64,000 nt of DNA from assembly GCF_002878395.1 (NCBI RefSeq), contig NC_061114.1:142315090-142379089 (forward strand). Direction: 5' to 3'. Shown in pieces: positions 16,641 to 28,144 of this stretch. The stretch is from Capsicum annuum. Its lineage: Eukaryota > Streptophyta > Magnoliopsida > Solanales > Solanaceae. Position numbers and translations under genes: made by a program. Each line of letters begins with the position of its first letter. Within the stretch, counting starts at the first letter, position 1. The notes below the pieces were generated by a model that saw only the letters and a list, made by a program, of their open reading frames with translations, did not search any database and was not told the origin of the DNA.

Positions 16641-17812
16641 CATGGGATCCAAAATAAAGGCCAACCTAGCCTAAAATTTATATTTTGGAGCTACTGGTGT
16701 AGTAATAATTTAAGTACAAGATCATTTTACTAAAGTTTTCTCCAGTTTCCATTTGGAACAAACGAAGACTTCTAAATAGGGAATTAGTTCTAAAAGCAAA
16801 ATGAACTACTCGATAATAAAACCGTTAGTCCCAACAAGCCATAAATGGCTTTAGAAAGCTATAAAAAGGCCCTAATATTGAATATAAGTAAAATATGGAA
16901 AATTACCAAAAGGATTATTACACATATATTGAGACTTATGGAGGTGGTAGTAGGAGGCCATGCAATCAGTACAGTGCTCTAGGTATTCCATCTAAGAGTG
17001 AGGATCTTCATGGTGGAGGTTAACTTTACTTGCAGCAAATTAATTTTATGTAGGTGGTGTTTTAAGACATGGGTACCTATTAGATTAGTCTTAGTGGTCA
17101 CAACAAGTATAATATTCATTATAGGTCTTTAGTCTATGGAAGTTATTCAAGATTAGGAGGGGCAACACCTCAAAGTATTTGTGAGCTTGTCGCAATTGTG
17201 TAAGATTGGCCATTGGTCTAGGGAGTGCCCCAGGCTTTAGTTGGTTGCTCAATAGAGTTAGCTTGTGTTCCCTATCAGCCTAGGGCTCCTGAGATGTGTT
17301 ATAATTGTGGGAATGGGGGTTATTTTAATATAGGGTTCCCTTGGCATTAATTAGTCAGCCAATTGGGGTCAACTATTATTTCTTGCTAGATAAAGGCTTT
17401 AGAGGTTTGCTATGATTGCAGAGAGATCTATCATTGGTCCATAGAATGTCCCCAACATAAGATTATTGGTTATTCTGCTAATACAGATCAATCTCATAAT
17501 GTTGTGGCACCTTAGTTAGAGAGAGTGTGCCTAGTACCATAGTTGGTGATTGAGGCAATTAGTACGAGTTTTGACCTATTCAAATTCATTCTTGATTGGT
17601 CCCATCAAGCATATGACTTCAAATTTTTCCATGATAAGTGCACTCTTATTTTCTTCTTTTACCTTTTTCAAATTTATGTATTAAGGTTCTCGTAACAATT
17701 GATGTTTGTATTACTTGGTATGATTATATCAATTATTGTGTGCCATTATATAGAGTTCAAGATATAATATGACTTCCCTAATATATTATTTCTTATATCA
17801 GTGAATTGTGGA
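16641..17812 (+). pseudogene. Degraded retroelement gag-like sequence with CCHC knuckles
   Basis: There is no long ORF. Three zinc-knuckle-like blocks lie at about 17189-17235 (C..C then KIGHWSRECPR after a frame change), 17295-17340 (CYNCGNGGYFN.., last positions degenerate) and 17407-17455 (CYDCREIYHWSIECPQH). Near 17575-17620 an LD..GPIKHMTSNFS-like stretch recalls the aspartic-protease motif of copia-type elements, read with frame changes. The part 16641-17185 shows nothing else I can name. Element family uncertain. Confidence 0.4.
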
Positions 17813-18019
17813 GAAAATACATCGAATCACCCCTAAACTTGCAGCCAAAACTTACTTTAGTCCCTTAACTAGTCGGGCAATTATATACCCCCTTAATAAG
17901 TTTTAAGTAAGTTAATTTCAACCTTGTCGGCTGATGTGGTAAAAATAAAAAGAAAAATGCATGAATTTATTTTTTTTAAAAAAGGGCCTACTTTTTTTTT
18001 ATCATTATCTATCTATCAA

Positions 18020-18021
<2 letters not shown>

Positions 18022-18069
<48 letters not shown>
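18022..18069. repeat. (TA)n microsatellite
   Basis: About 24 uninterrupted TA units. The ORF crossing it (17961-18152) is an artefact of the repeat. Confidence 0.95.
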
Positions 18070-18071
<2 letters not shown>

Positions 18072-18084
18072 GAAAAAGAAAATA

Positions 18085-18365
18085 AAATAAAAACCCTTTC
18101 TTCTCTCCAGCAAACTCCTCTCATCTCCGTTCAATGCAGCGACCAGTGCTGATGCCACCACGTTACTAGCCTCCCAAATCCATGTCTCCACTGCTCTACC
18201 AGTCTCTCAAATCCACGCTGCCACCATCCACTTCAGTCGGCCGCACAACCTTTCAAATTGCCTCATCATCCGCGCTGCTAGTGTTGCCGTCGTTGGAGAA
18301 TACTATCAATGCCATTTCTAAATTTGGAATTGTTTGTGCCATTTTTGTTGACAATATTGAGTAAA
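18085..18365 (+). other. Exon-like, less AT-rich segment inside the inverted-repeat element
   Basis: The base composition rises from very AT-rich to mixed, with CCACC/TCCAC motifs. An open frame at 18182-18364 starts MSPLLYQSLKSTLPPSTSV and is rich in Ser, Pro and Leu. No known product recognised. It could be a captured exon or 5' UTR, or simply element-specific sequence. Confidence 0.3.
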
Positions 18366-19034
18366 AGATTGAGAATTTGGGAGTTTTGGGATTTAGGTTT
18401 TGGTTAATGAGAAGGAATTTAGATTTGAATTTTGTATATTGGTGTGTTTTTGTGATCATGTACTTGTATTTAGTCCATTGTTGGATTTGCTCAAGTTAAT
18501 TCAAGTCAATTTTATTGATATTTATTGAATAAGGTAGGGCTTGAATTTTAAAGCTTTTTGTGAAAAAAGGTTGTTTTTTTATGATTAAACTGGTTAACGA
18601 CCAAAGTTGTTTATTCTTTTGTTCTTCTTGATAGAAAACTGATGTTTTTATTTTCCATCTGATTTTTTTGTTTGTACTAATGGATTAATCATTTGTTGAA
18701 TTTTTATTCTGGTGCTTAAATTTGAGTTCTTGTTTTTGTTTTAGAGCTTTAAAGTTTGAATCATTTTAGCAAAGTGTGTTCAATTTTGATCTGTTTTAGA
18801 ATTCCTTTTGGATGAAATGGAAGTTTATGGGGCTTGCATTTGAGTTCTTGATTTCTTTCTTTGAATCCACTATTAGTTTGAATTAATTTTTGCAAAGTTT
18901 GTTCAGCTTTGATTGTTTGTGAAGTCCCTTTTGAATGCAATGACAGTTTTTTTAGAATGCATATTTAAGAAAGAAAAAGAAAGGGATGGAGGTGAGAGGG
19001 GGGAGTAAGGGTGGGGGACTGTGGAGAAGAAAGG

Positions 19035-19037
<3 letters not shown>

Positions 19038-19069
<32 letters not shown>
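19038..19069. repeat. (TA)n microsatellite
   Basis: About 16 TA units near the right end of the inverted-repeat element. Confidence 0.9.
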
Positions 19070-19071
<2 letters not shown>

Positions 19072-19309
19072 TTTGAGAGATTCTTTTTTTAAAAAAATAT
19101 ATTTACATGGAGCTGACGTGGCTATGACATGGCGTAATCGTGGCGCAAGTGTATTGCACTCTCCGTAGTGAGAGTGGTATAATATTATAAGGGTGGTATA
19201 AAATTCACTTAAAAGCTGTTAAGGGGGTATATAATTGCCCGACTAGTTAAGGGTCTAAAGTAAGTTTTCGCTACAAGTTCAGGGGTGATTCAATGTATTT
19301 TCTTGTGGA

Positions 19310-21436
19310 TTGAGTGGATCAATTCGATATTTTCCTTAGTATTTAGGTTTATATCTCATTTACCTTATCTTATTGGCCTTCTTATTGACTTGGGGTTGTA
19401 CTTGTTGTTGATTTTCATTTTTAGGTATGACTTATCTTTTACAGTAATGTTTATATTTTTGTTTTTATTATTGTCAATAGTTGATGTTTATCACTCCTTG
19501 CTTGCTAGAAGACTTAACTAGCATTATCTAATTATAATTTCCATTCCTTGCAGTTCTTATTTGGCCGCTTGGGCCGCTAGCTTGGTTGGATGATTTTTTT
19601 CATTATAGTGAGGTAAAGTTAGTATTTTTCTTTTTTATTGATGAGGCTTGACTGGTTATTGAGTGTGTTGTTGGTAGTAAAGAAAAGTTGCCCTTCTATT
19701 ATTCTTGTATGGTTCTAGAGACGACAATTGGCTATACTATCTATTTGTAGGTTTGAGATTCTTGGGCTTGCCTCCTGGGTTATAGAGGTTTTATCATTGG
19801 CTATCCCTATTTATGTAAATAATTTCTGAGGTTGACTAGTTTAAGGTCTATTCTTTCGAGTTGACTAGTTCATTGCATGGTAGTTATTTTGATGTTGATG
19901 TCAAGAAGCCTTGGATTTTTCTTTCATCTTTGTTGGTTTCGCCTCCCAGTGAGGGTTTTTTTGGTATTGGTGTGGAGTTTGATACTTTATTTTTGCCACG
20001 ATGTGGTTCTTATCTTTGTGGGGTTTCAAAAGATGGAGATAGGTGATCTTTCAGGTGAACATTTCCTAAAGTTGGTGAATTGGTTTTCATTATCAAGATG
20101 GAGTATAGGATTTATTAGTTTCCAGCTAAAGTTGTTTTTCACCATGTTTCTAGAGTTGAGCTATTTCTAGTATGGTTGTTAGCCTTGATGAGTCCTTGAG
20201 TATGCTTTGATGGTTCTTTCCTACTAGTGGATATAAAGTTTTTTGATTATGTTTTCAGCTGGTGATTTACCCTCTGTTGTATTTTTATGCAATTATGTTA
20301 CTTTTTTGGCTTTGACATGATTCAGTAAGGATATTTCTTATTTTGATTATAAAGTAAATTTGAGTATTTGGCCTTAGTTCGGGCTTGTTTTCTTAGTTTA
20401 ACATTTGATGCCTTGGAATGGTAATTAGGAGGTTATAATAGATTTGGAGCTTGGATTCATACTAAAGTTTATTTGTGGTGTTGTGATCGAGCGGTTCAGC
20501 CTTGGTCTCAAGAATTTAGTTTTGAGTTGTAATATTTGGGAGCCTACTTCATTTTCAGATTTGCCTTAGTTGGGATTTCATCTTAGGCTAGATAAGCCTA
20601 CTCCATGTTTACCCATAGATATCCTTTAGTTTAGATAGATTATTTTTTATATATGTTCAGATAATAATTCGTGGACAAGGTGTTGGTTCCTTCAGTTGGG
20701 ATCGTAGGTTCAATTTATTGTTGGGATTTTTAAATGTTTTACTTAGCAGGAGTAGTATACATGAGTTAGAATTAGTATGGCTTAATCCTCGATTAATGTA
20801 GCATCCTAGATTGAATCGTTCAGTGGTTTGTAGTTGTCTTTTTGACTCATAACTTCCACTTTTGATAATCATTCAGGCCAAATGTTGAATTGACATAGTT
20901 TGCAGACCTTGGTTATCTCTATTTGTGGATTATTCTCATCCTTTGTATTATGGACTTTCAGTGGATCAACTTTAGTTATTCGATTTAAGTGTTATGAAAT
21001 TGTGTGGACTAGACTCGATTGACTTTCTACTTGGTTTGGAGTCGATACTAGGTTTGGAATTAAAAAAAGGGTTATATTTGAATTTGGAGTTGGTTGCATG
21101 ACTCTTAATTTGGTTCTCCTTTAGCTTTATGAGATTTCATTTGATCGAGCTAGTAATAGAGTGTTATCAGTTAATTGTGGTGAGGATTTGTTTACATCAG
21201 CCTTTCTCGGTTTAATTGGAGGCCAGTTGGTGGTTGAGGTTGACTTTTTTTGTTTGAGGGTTAATTTAAGATGTTAGTTGGAAATGGAATAACTATGGCA
21301 AAATCCTCGGAAAGTGCTTTCTCTTCTTGGAGGTTATCTGTGATTCTTGCTAGGAGCATGCATACCCAGTTCCTCATCACTTTATGTTTTTATGCTTCTT
21401 TTATCCATTGAATTTTGTGGACAAATGCCTTTTAGT
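19310..21436. other. Unassigned T-rich degraded sequence
   Basis: Stops in every frame, T- and G-rich on the plus strand, with no recognisable retroelement motif, exon or RNA gene. It is probably the continuation of the degraded element interrupted at 17813, because the target duplication of the inverted-repeat insert joins the two sides. The short ORFs here (for example 19877-20170) show no features. Confidence 0.35.
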
Positions 21437-23890
21437 AGAAACACCATGGTTTCTGTACCTAAGAAAATTTCCTAGAGTTCTGGTCTCTGGACCGAATACG
21501 ACTCATGGGTATGAAATATATATTGGGATATAAATGGTATATTCTAGTTATATGCTGGCCATTGTTGGTTGGTGGGATAGATTTTGGTTACCATAATGGG
21601 TAAGACTTGGTGGTACCATTCTTATGGTTGGATACTGATCATTGGGTTCCTTCACTTAACCTTAGACTTGGTAGTTTAAGTTAGATCTGAGTATGAGTGG
21701 CTCACCAGGAGCTGTAATCCAAGGTACGAGTCATACTAGGTGTTTTACTAGGAGCCATAAGCCAAGGTACGAGTTATATCTGGGACTCGAATGGTGGACA
21801 GTGTTCAAACCTTCTCTGATTCTATCTTGCTAGGGATATCGATGAAAGGTACGGATCGTATGTTATTAATATGACTTGGGTAGAATGAGTCATACACTGG
21901 AAAGTTTTAGATCTAAGGGTTATGGCTTGGGATACGAGTAGTGGGTACCACTCGTATCAAAGGTTAAGACTCATTAGGGTTAGTCATACCCCTATGACGG
22001 AATTTTGTGCAACTTAAGTGGGGGTATTCTGGACATTTCCCCACTTATCATAATAAGGTCCCATAACTTCTAACTCTCGTGGGAGGCTATTTACCTTATT
22101 ATTCTATTCATTAACACATAGAAACTCTTCCTAAATACTCTATAATCGTCTCAAAAACTTTTGGAAAGGGAAGCAAGGGTTTCAACTAGAGGACTAAATT
22201 GGGGATCTTGATGGTGGTTTCTCTCCATCTACTTTGTCAATTAAGGTGTGTTTTCTTCCCTCATTGTTAGTTCCAATTAAAGGCATAGTTTTATACAATA
22301 TTATCTTGATTTCATTATTGTATGATTTTGGGTTTTCAACTATAATTTAGTGGTTTGGTTATAAATCCTTGGTAATTGTTTTCCCATGTTTTAATTATGC
22401 TTTTATATGAATTAATGGTGGTTTTGGATAATTAGTTGCATGGGAATGGTTCTTTAGTAATGGAATTTGGTTTTGGAAATACTATGCCCCAATGTGTTTG
22501 ATAAAATACGTATAACAATGTTTCAACTATAATATTGTTTTCAATGGAACCTATGCATGGCTTTAACTTGGTAACGGAACCCTAAATGATATGGATGGTT
22601 TAAATGGTTTTTAAATGGATTGGAAAGGCCTTGGAGGCCATGGTTTTGGTCAATTGGAAATCATGAAGGGTACATGGAATGGCCTTAACCTATATATGGT
22701 TGGCTATGGACAAAACTTGCAAGTATAGTCGGCATGACGATACCACTACTATAGGCCTTGGTTAATAAATGGTTAATTGATTTGTTTGTTGATTGGTAAT
22801 GGATTTAATTAGTTTATAGTGGCGGGGTGTGTAGCAATGTTGTGGAAGGAGAAGGCCCCGAGGGGACCAAAACTAGAAACTCATATTTGTCGATGTGAGG
22901 ATTGGTCCAAGTGACTATATGAATGATGTCACACTTTATATTTAGGAAAAAAACTAGTCATCCCAGGTTTTCTTCCTTGGTCGTATGACTCCACGCAATG
23001 TATCCCTTTCAGCAGGGGAGATAAACCGAAATAGCCCATGGGTGGATAGGACGGCAAAGCTAAATAGCCCAAGTAAAGGTTTTAATAGCATGCTAAACTT
23101 GGTTTCCTTTTCCGGCATGGATATATATTGTTATATATATATATATATCCATGGTTTGTGTAGATATGGATGGTTTTATATGGTTTTATAAATGGTATTA
23201 TTTTGTCCTTATTTTGAGTTCATGCTAGCATTCACCCACTAAGCCATCTTCGGGCGATTGTATACCCACGCTATGTAGGAACTGGCCTTTCTACTCCTCC
23301 TACATAGTGATTAACTCATGACAACTATTGGATTAATGTGGTGAGCTTCCATCTTTCTGAAAGGCTCCATTTCATGTTATGGATATTCTTAGATATTTTA
23401 ATTTATTTTTGGATATTGGTTTTAGCTATGGTTGGGGGAATGTCCTAATCAGATATTCTTACTTTTTTTAGAGGCTTTGTGGTACTGCTAAGGGTTGTAA
23501 TGGGTGGGATCATTATTGGTATCAACCTTAATATTTGCATTAGTATTAGGGATGACATCATTGGACAGTATTTCTCACTATTCCATCCTTTTTTATTGTG
23601 GAATTAATCATATTATGTTTTGAATCTCATTTGCTTATGGCCTGGTTTATGGCCCTCGCATCTGTATTGGATAGTCTTTGTGGTTTGCTTGGTTTGGTTT
23701 GGTGGACGAGATGACTTGGTAAGGTTGGTCTCCGAATAGACCTATCCCAAAGTCAGTCCTTGTCCAGTTTGATATCTTGTTATTTATTTTGTATTCAGCC
23801 AACTCAAGGTATGCTATTGGTGATTGGGGTCCTCGGTTCTAGTTAGACTTGGGATGCCTACCACGACAAAGACTCGGACGGGTTGGGTCA
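21437..23890 (+). repeat. 5' LTR, copy B
   Basis: About 2,454 bp, starting where it aligns with the first base of the 3' LTR and ending GGGTCA two bases before the primer site. The first base pair is decayed (AG in place of TG). It shares repeated TACGAGT/TACGACTC blocks and a short TA microsatellite near 23133 with the 3' LTR and copy A. Confidence 0.85.
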
Positions 23891-23892
23891 AG

Positions 23893-23904
23893 TTGGTATC
23901 AGAG
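23893..23904 (+). other. Primer-binding site, copy B
   Basis: TTGGTATCAGAG is a perfect match to the initiator tRNA-Met complement. Confidence 0.9.
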
Positions 23905-23982
23905 TTTTAAGTTCAGGGTCAATTGTGTGTCCACAAATTTATGTTGAGTAGAGTCTCTTTTCAGGGTGTGTAGCGAGAATGA

Positions 23983-24398
23983 TGGCTGACACGAGAGCGA
24001 GAATTTGAAAGTTCGCTTTTGGATTGATTTCGGATTTGACCTTGGAAAGCAAGACTGCCTTGATGATTAAAGATATGGATATTTCTAGGTTGACTATTCA
24101 TATGCAGTATGTAGAGGATTAAAAGAGGAAATGAGCGGATTTTGGAGATCAGAAGGGTAATAGAAGCAAGTTTTCTGATTAAGGAGGTGCTTAGTCTTAG
24201 GGTAGTCGGAATGGAGGCAATCAGCATAAAAATATGTGGGGGAGTTCTGGATTCTTATCAATTACTAATACTCATTACCCAAACCAGTCGAGTGGAAAAT
24301 GTCATCAGAGAGGTTACAATTTTCAAGCAAAGGATGCCCAATATCAGGCGAGTAGGGGTCAGTCGATTTCTTAATACCCTTATTGTCGGTTCTGTGGT
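23983..24398 (+). pseudogene. gag C-terminal half, copy B, before the nested insertion
   Basis: It starts inside gag (ADTRARI...). Compared with copy A, about 740 bp between the leader (GTGTAGCG near 23973) and this point are missing, so the N-terminal capsid part is deleted. The readable blocks ..DMDISRLTIHMQ.. and ..SRGQSIS.. run up to the zinc-knuckle approach. It is interrupted at GTGGT by the inner element and continues at 34500. Several stops are present. Confidence 0.75.
24394..24398 (+). repeat. Target-site duplication GTGGT, left copy
   Basis: Identical to 34500-34504, directly outside the LTR ends of the inner element. A 5-bp duplication is standard for Ty3/gypsy integrases. Confidence 0.9.
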
Positions 24399-26760
24399 TA
24401 TAAGACCCCGCAAAAAATTCTCTCATAAAATAAGCCTTAGGGCATGTCAAGTGAGGCGTGATTCCAGCCCTAAAAGATTGAGTAGTGACTTCCTAAGTGA
24501 GTATCGTGTTAACCATATAGAATTTCCCTAATTTCAATTTTTTTATCACATAGAAAATTTGATAAGCTTTCTGTCGATATAAGATTCGCTCAAATCTGAT
24601 ACCTGGGTAAGAAGTTATGGTTAATTTAAGTCCTAGTCGGAAAACAACGTCATTTTAGTGCTTGGCACATCGCAGAGAGGGTCTATTTGACAATTGTCAA
24701 ATTCTAGTGGAACTCCGTGATAGTGGCGTATCGCGGAGGACCCCAATTTCTCATTAGTCAATTTCCAGTGACCTAGCATGATTGTGACGCATCTCGCAGA
24801 AGTTCCAGGTCCCAACCAGTGGGACAACACGATGGCTTCACATTGCGGTGACTCCCAGATTTCCATTTGTCAATTTCCACTGAGCGACCGCGATAGTGGC
24901 GCGTCGCGGTGGCCTACAAAATTGGGTTCCCAATTTAATTTTTCCAGCTTTGTACAGAAGTTAAAAAGGGCACTTTGAACTTTTTCCAAGCCTCTTAAAC
25001 TATGCAAACATCAAATTGAAGTCAATTACAAGCATTCTATGAAGTTTTTCTCAAGTGTTCTCTCAACAAAAACCCTAAGTATCAAAAACCTCTTCCAAGA
25101 ATCTCAAGAATCCACCATAGATTTTCTAAATTGAGTCAAGATTCAAGGTTCCCAAGTCAAGTGTTTCAAGAACCCTCATTCAAGAGTACAAATAGAGTTC
25201 CAAAAGCGAGAGTTCATCCAAAGCATCTAATACAAGGTATGTGGGGTTTTGAACAAGGGTAATCCTTTCACCTTTGTGCCCAAAGGCTTATTTAAACTAC
25301 AATTCTCTTCAATTTATGAGATTTTACATGAAATTGAATTGGGGGGTTTTCACCCATTGTTATTGGTTGCAAGTCTTTGATGTTTCTCTTGAATTGAGAG
25401 TCTAATGGCATGATTTTTACATGTTTTCTTGAGAAATTACAGCTGGGTCTATACCCAATGATTTTAGTCCTTGTGAAGTTAATAGTTAAAATGTTTGAGA
25501 TATTGAAGTATATGGGTATGTTGAGATTTTGAGACAAATTGCTGAAATTTCCAGATTTCTACATGAGTTATGAATCTATATGCTATCTATTATGCTTTTG
25601 ATGAGTTTTAACTTGAGATTGAATTATGGGTTACTAAGCCCTACTTGAGACTTGAGATTTTATGAACTCTTGTGCTATAAGCACCCATGATTTGAGTATT
25701 CTGAGATTGTTGAGAAAAGTTTTGACCTAATGGTCATTGAGTTTTGAAATCCACTCTACTACATGAGATTATGAATTTGATTATTGGGTTCTTATTGAAC
25801 CATGAGATTATTCTAAAGTGGATTTTCATGAGATGAGCGAGATAATCTAAAAGGAGTAGTATTTTTTCCTAAAGCTTGAAATGAGATATTTTCCTAACGT
25901 GAATGAAATGCCTTCAAGTATGTTCTAAAGTTATATGATTCCGAATTCCAAGTATTTTAGTTCAAAAGAGTTATGAGTTCTTGAGCATTGAAGAAGGTTT
26001 ACTCTACATGAGACAAATGCATGAGTTGAAAGTATTTCTTAAAGTTTCCTTTAGGCTTGAGTAATGAGAATAAGAGAAGAGTACAAATTTTAAAGCTAAA
26101 AGTATAATGACTCACGAGATTTTGTTACATATTCCATTTTACATGATTCATGAGCTTTGCATTTTATACTTATTCAAGCTATGTGAGTCATTACTTATAA
26201 CATGTATGATTTGATTAAAGAGTATTGATAATGTTTTATATAAATTCATGCACCCCCACATACTTAGTACATTCTCAAGTGTTGATCCACATATACATCT
26301 ATGTGCTACATTGTCTTATAATGTAGGTTCAGGTGCTTAGTGCCAACCTCGTCAGTAATTTTTGACTACCTGTATCTACATTCCTCTAGTGGTGAGTCCT
26401 CATGGTTCGAGGACCTATATTCAGACATCCCTATATTTTGAGAGACTATGTTATTATTTCTAGTTCATTTTGAGTCAGTAGGGGACCTGTCCCAGCAGCT
26501 CTCTAGTTTATGGATTAGTAGAGGCTTTGTCAGACTAGTTATCAGATTGTGGTTGTGTTGAGATTTCCAGTATTGCTTGGTCATTTGGACCGAGTATTTT
26601 CTCTGTATTTCCTTTCATATGATATGACTATTCTAGTGTTTGAATTATTTTATCTTAAAATGAGTGTTATTATTAGAAATAGGCTTAAAGGGTTAGCTTG
26701 GGGCTACTTGTAGCCTTAAGCACCGTGTGATATCCCGGGAGGCGATTTTAGGTCATTACA
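24399..26760 (+). repeat. 5' LTR, inner element
   Basis: 2,362 bp, starting TATAAGACCCC (TG decayed to TA) and ending GGTCATTACA. The region 24655-24920 contains several degenerate units around GCGATAGTGGCGCGTCGCGG. Compared with the 3' LTR it lacks 330 bp at about 25858-25866. Confidence 0.9.
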
Positions 26761-26764
26761 AACT

Positions 26765-26777
26765 TTGTATCAAAGCC
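26765..26777 (+). other. Primer-binding site, inner element
   Basis: TTTGTATCAAAGCC overlaps this position and matches the initiator tRNA-Met complement TGGTATCAGAGCC with two substitutions. It is five bases after the LTR end. Confidence 0.75.
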
Positions 26778-26968
26778 AGGTTTTAAGGAGTTCATAGGGA
26801 GTCTGACAAGACATGTTGAGTAGAGTCTTGACCATCGGTTGTAGCACGCCACATCTATGAGAAAGAGGCTACAAGGCATTTTAGGAAAAGTTGTTTCTTT
26901 CTTTCGGATACTATCATGCCTGCAGTTGTCCCTCTTATCTAATAATTCGTGCTCTTTAATTTCTGAAA

Positions 26969-28120
26969 ATGCCTCTCCGAAGAGCAAATGCCCGCAGGAA
27001 CGATGATGAGCAACCCCCATCTGTTGATCCTTTAAATGAGACTGTGTCTCATGCCAAGTTTCAGGCAACCTTTTAGGCATTAGCCCAAGCATTCACCGCC
27101 AATGTTTGGGCCAATAACCAGGCCTCAGTTGCTAATAAGCAGGTAGGGGATGTTTCTTTGGCTAGGATTTATGATTTTATGTGGATGAATCCACCAGAGT
27201 TTTATGGGTCTAAGGTAGATGAGGACCCACAGTTGTACCTTGAGGAGGTGAGAAAGATCATACAGATGATGTATATTTCTGAGTAAGAAAGTGTTGAGTT
27301 GGTGTCTTACAGGTTGAAGGACATAGCTTATGACTGGGTTGTATCATGAAGGAAGGGTAGAGGTAAGGATGCTGCTCCTATGACTTGGCAGGTGTTCCAA
27401 GATGCATTCTTAGACAAGTTCTTTCTGCTTGAGATGAGGGAAGAAAAGATTGAGGAGTTTATGAACTTGAGGCAGGGCTCCATAACTGTTAAGGAGTACT
27501 GCTAGAAGTTCAACCAGTTGGCCAAGTATGCTCCTGATTTGATTTTTGACACCCGAGCTAGTATGAGCAAGTTTGTGACCGGTGTTTCTGGGTTGGTATT
27601 GAAGGAGTGTAGAACTGTAATGCTGCATAAGGATATGGATCTGGCTAGGTTGATGATGCATGTCCAGAAGATAGAGGCTAATAAGATTAGAGAAAGAGAT
27701 AGAGTGAGGGGTAACAAGAGGGCTAGATATGAGCAGCATGAGTTTAGCCAGCTTAGGTTCCATAGAAGTAACTGCCCACAGTTTCAGAGACGTTCGTCTA
27801 TGCCAACGCCTTTATCAGCTAGTATTCCCACTCCTAGAATCAGGCAGGAGCAAAAGGGTAGGTATTTTATGTCTAGGTAGTAGAACAGTGTTGGTAACAA
27901 GCCCCGTTATCCTCCTTGAGCTAAGTGTGGTAGGGATCATCCCAGTGAGTGTTTCATAGATTTGAGGGGCTATTTTTGTTGTGGAAAGTAGGGATACAAA
28001 CTTAGAGATTGTCCTTATGCTAGAAAGAGGAATAGAGATGCCCGACTTCAGGCAAAGGCTACTAGTGGACCAGCTCTTGTACCTCATCTCACCCCTGTTT
28101 AGGGCGCTTCATCTAATACT
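26969..28120 (+). pseudogene. gag, inner element (several stops)
   Basis: The ATG at 26969 (MPLRRANARRNDDEQ) is the conserved gag start. The capsid region (..PPEFYGSKVDEDPQLYLEE.., ..MTWQVFQDAFLDKFF..) is followed by ..DMDLARLMMHVQKIE.. and a zinc knuckle near 27975-28010 (..CCGK.GYKLRDCPYA). Stops at about 27076, 27283, 27346, 27502, 27878 and 27918, mostly from single substitutions (for example Gln or Trp codons to TAG/TGA), keep one frame. It would form the particle shell and bind RNA. Confidence 0.85.
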
Positions 28121-28144
28121 GCTGGCGGTCAGCACCAAAATAGA

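Larger units (their letters stand above)
17813..19302. mobile_element. 1.5 kb element with ~100-bp terminal inverted repeats (MULE-like, non-autonomous)
   Basis: The left end GAAAATACATCGAATCACCCC and the right end (read inverted) GAAAATACATTGAATCACCCC pair over about 100 bp with roughly ten mismatches, sharing ACTAGTCGGGCAATTATATA. TTGTGGA flanks both sides (17806-17812 and 19303-19309) as a probable target duplication. Long inverted repeats and no transposase fit a Mutator-like element. The interior has two TA microsatellites and a less AT-rich segment (18085-18365) that may be captured host DNA. Confidence 0.75.
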
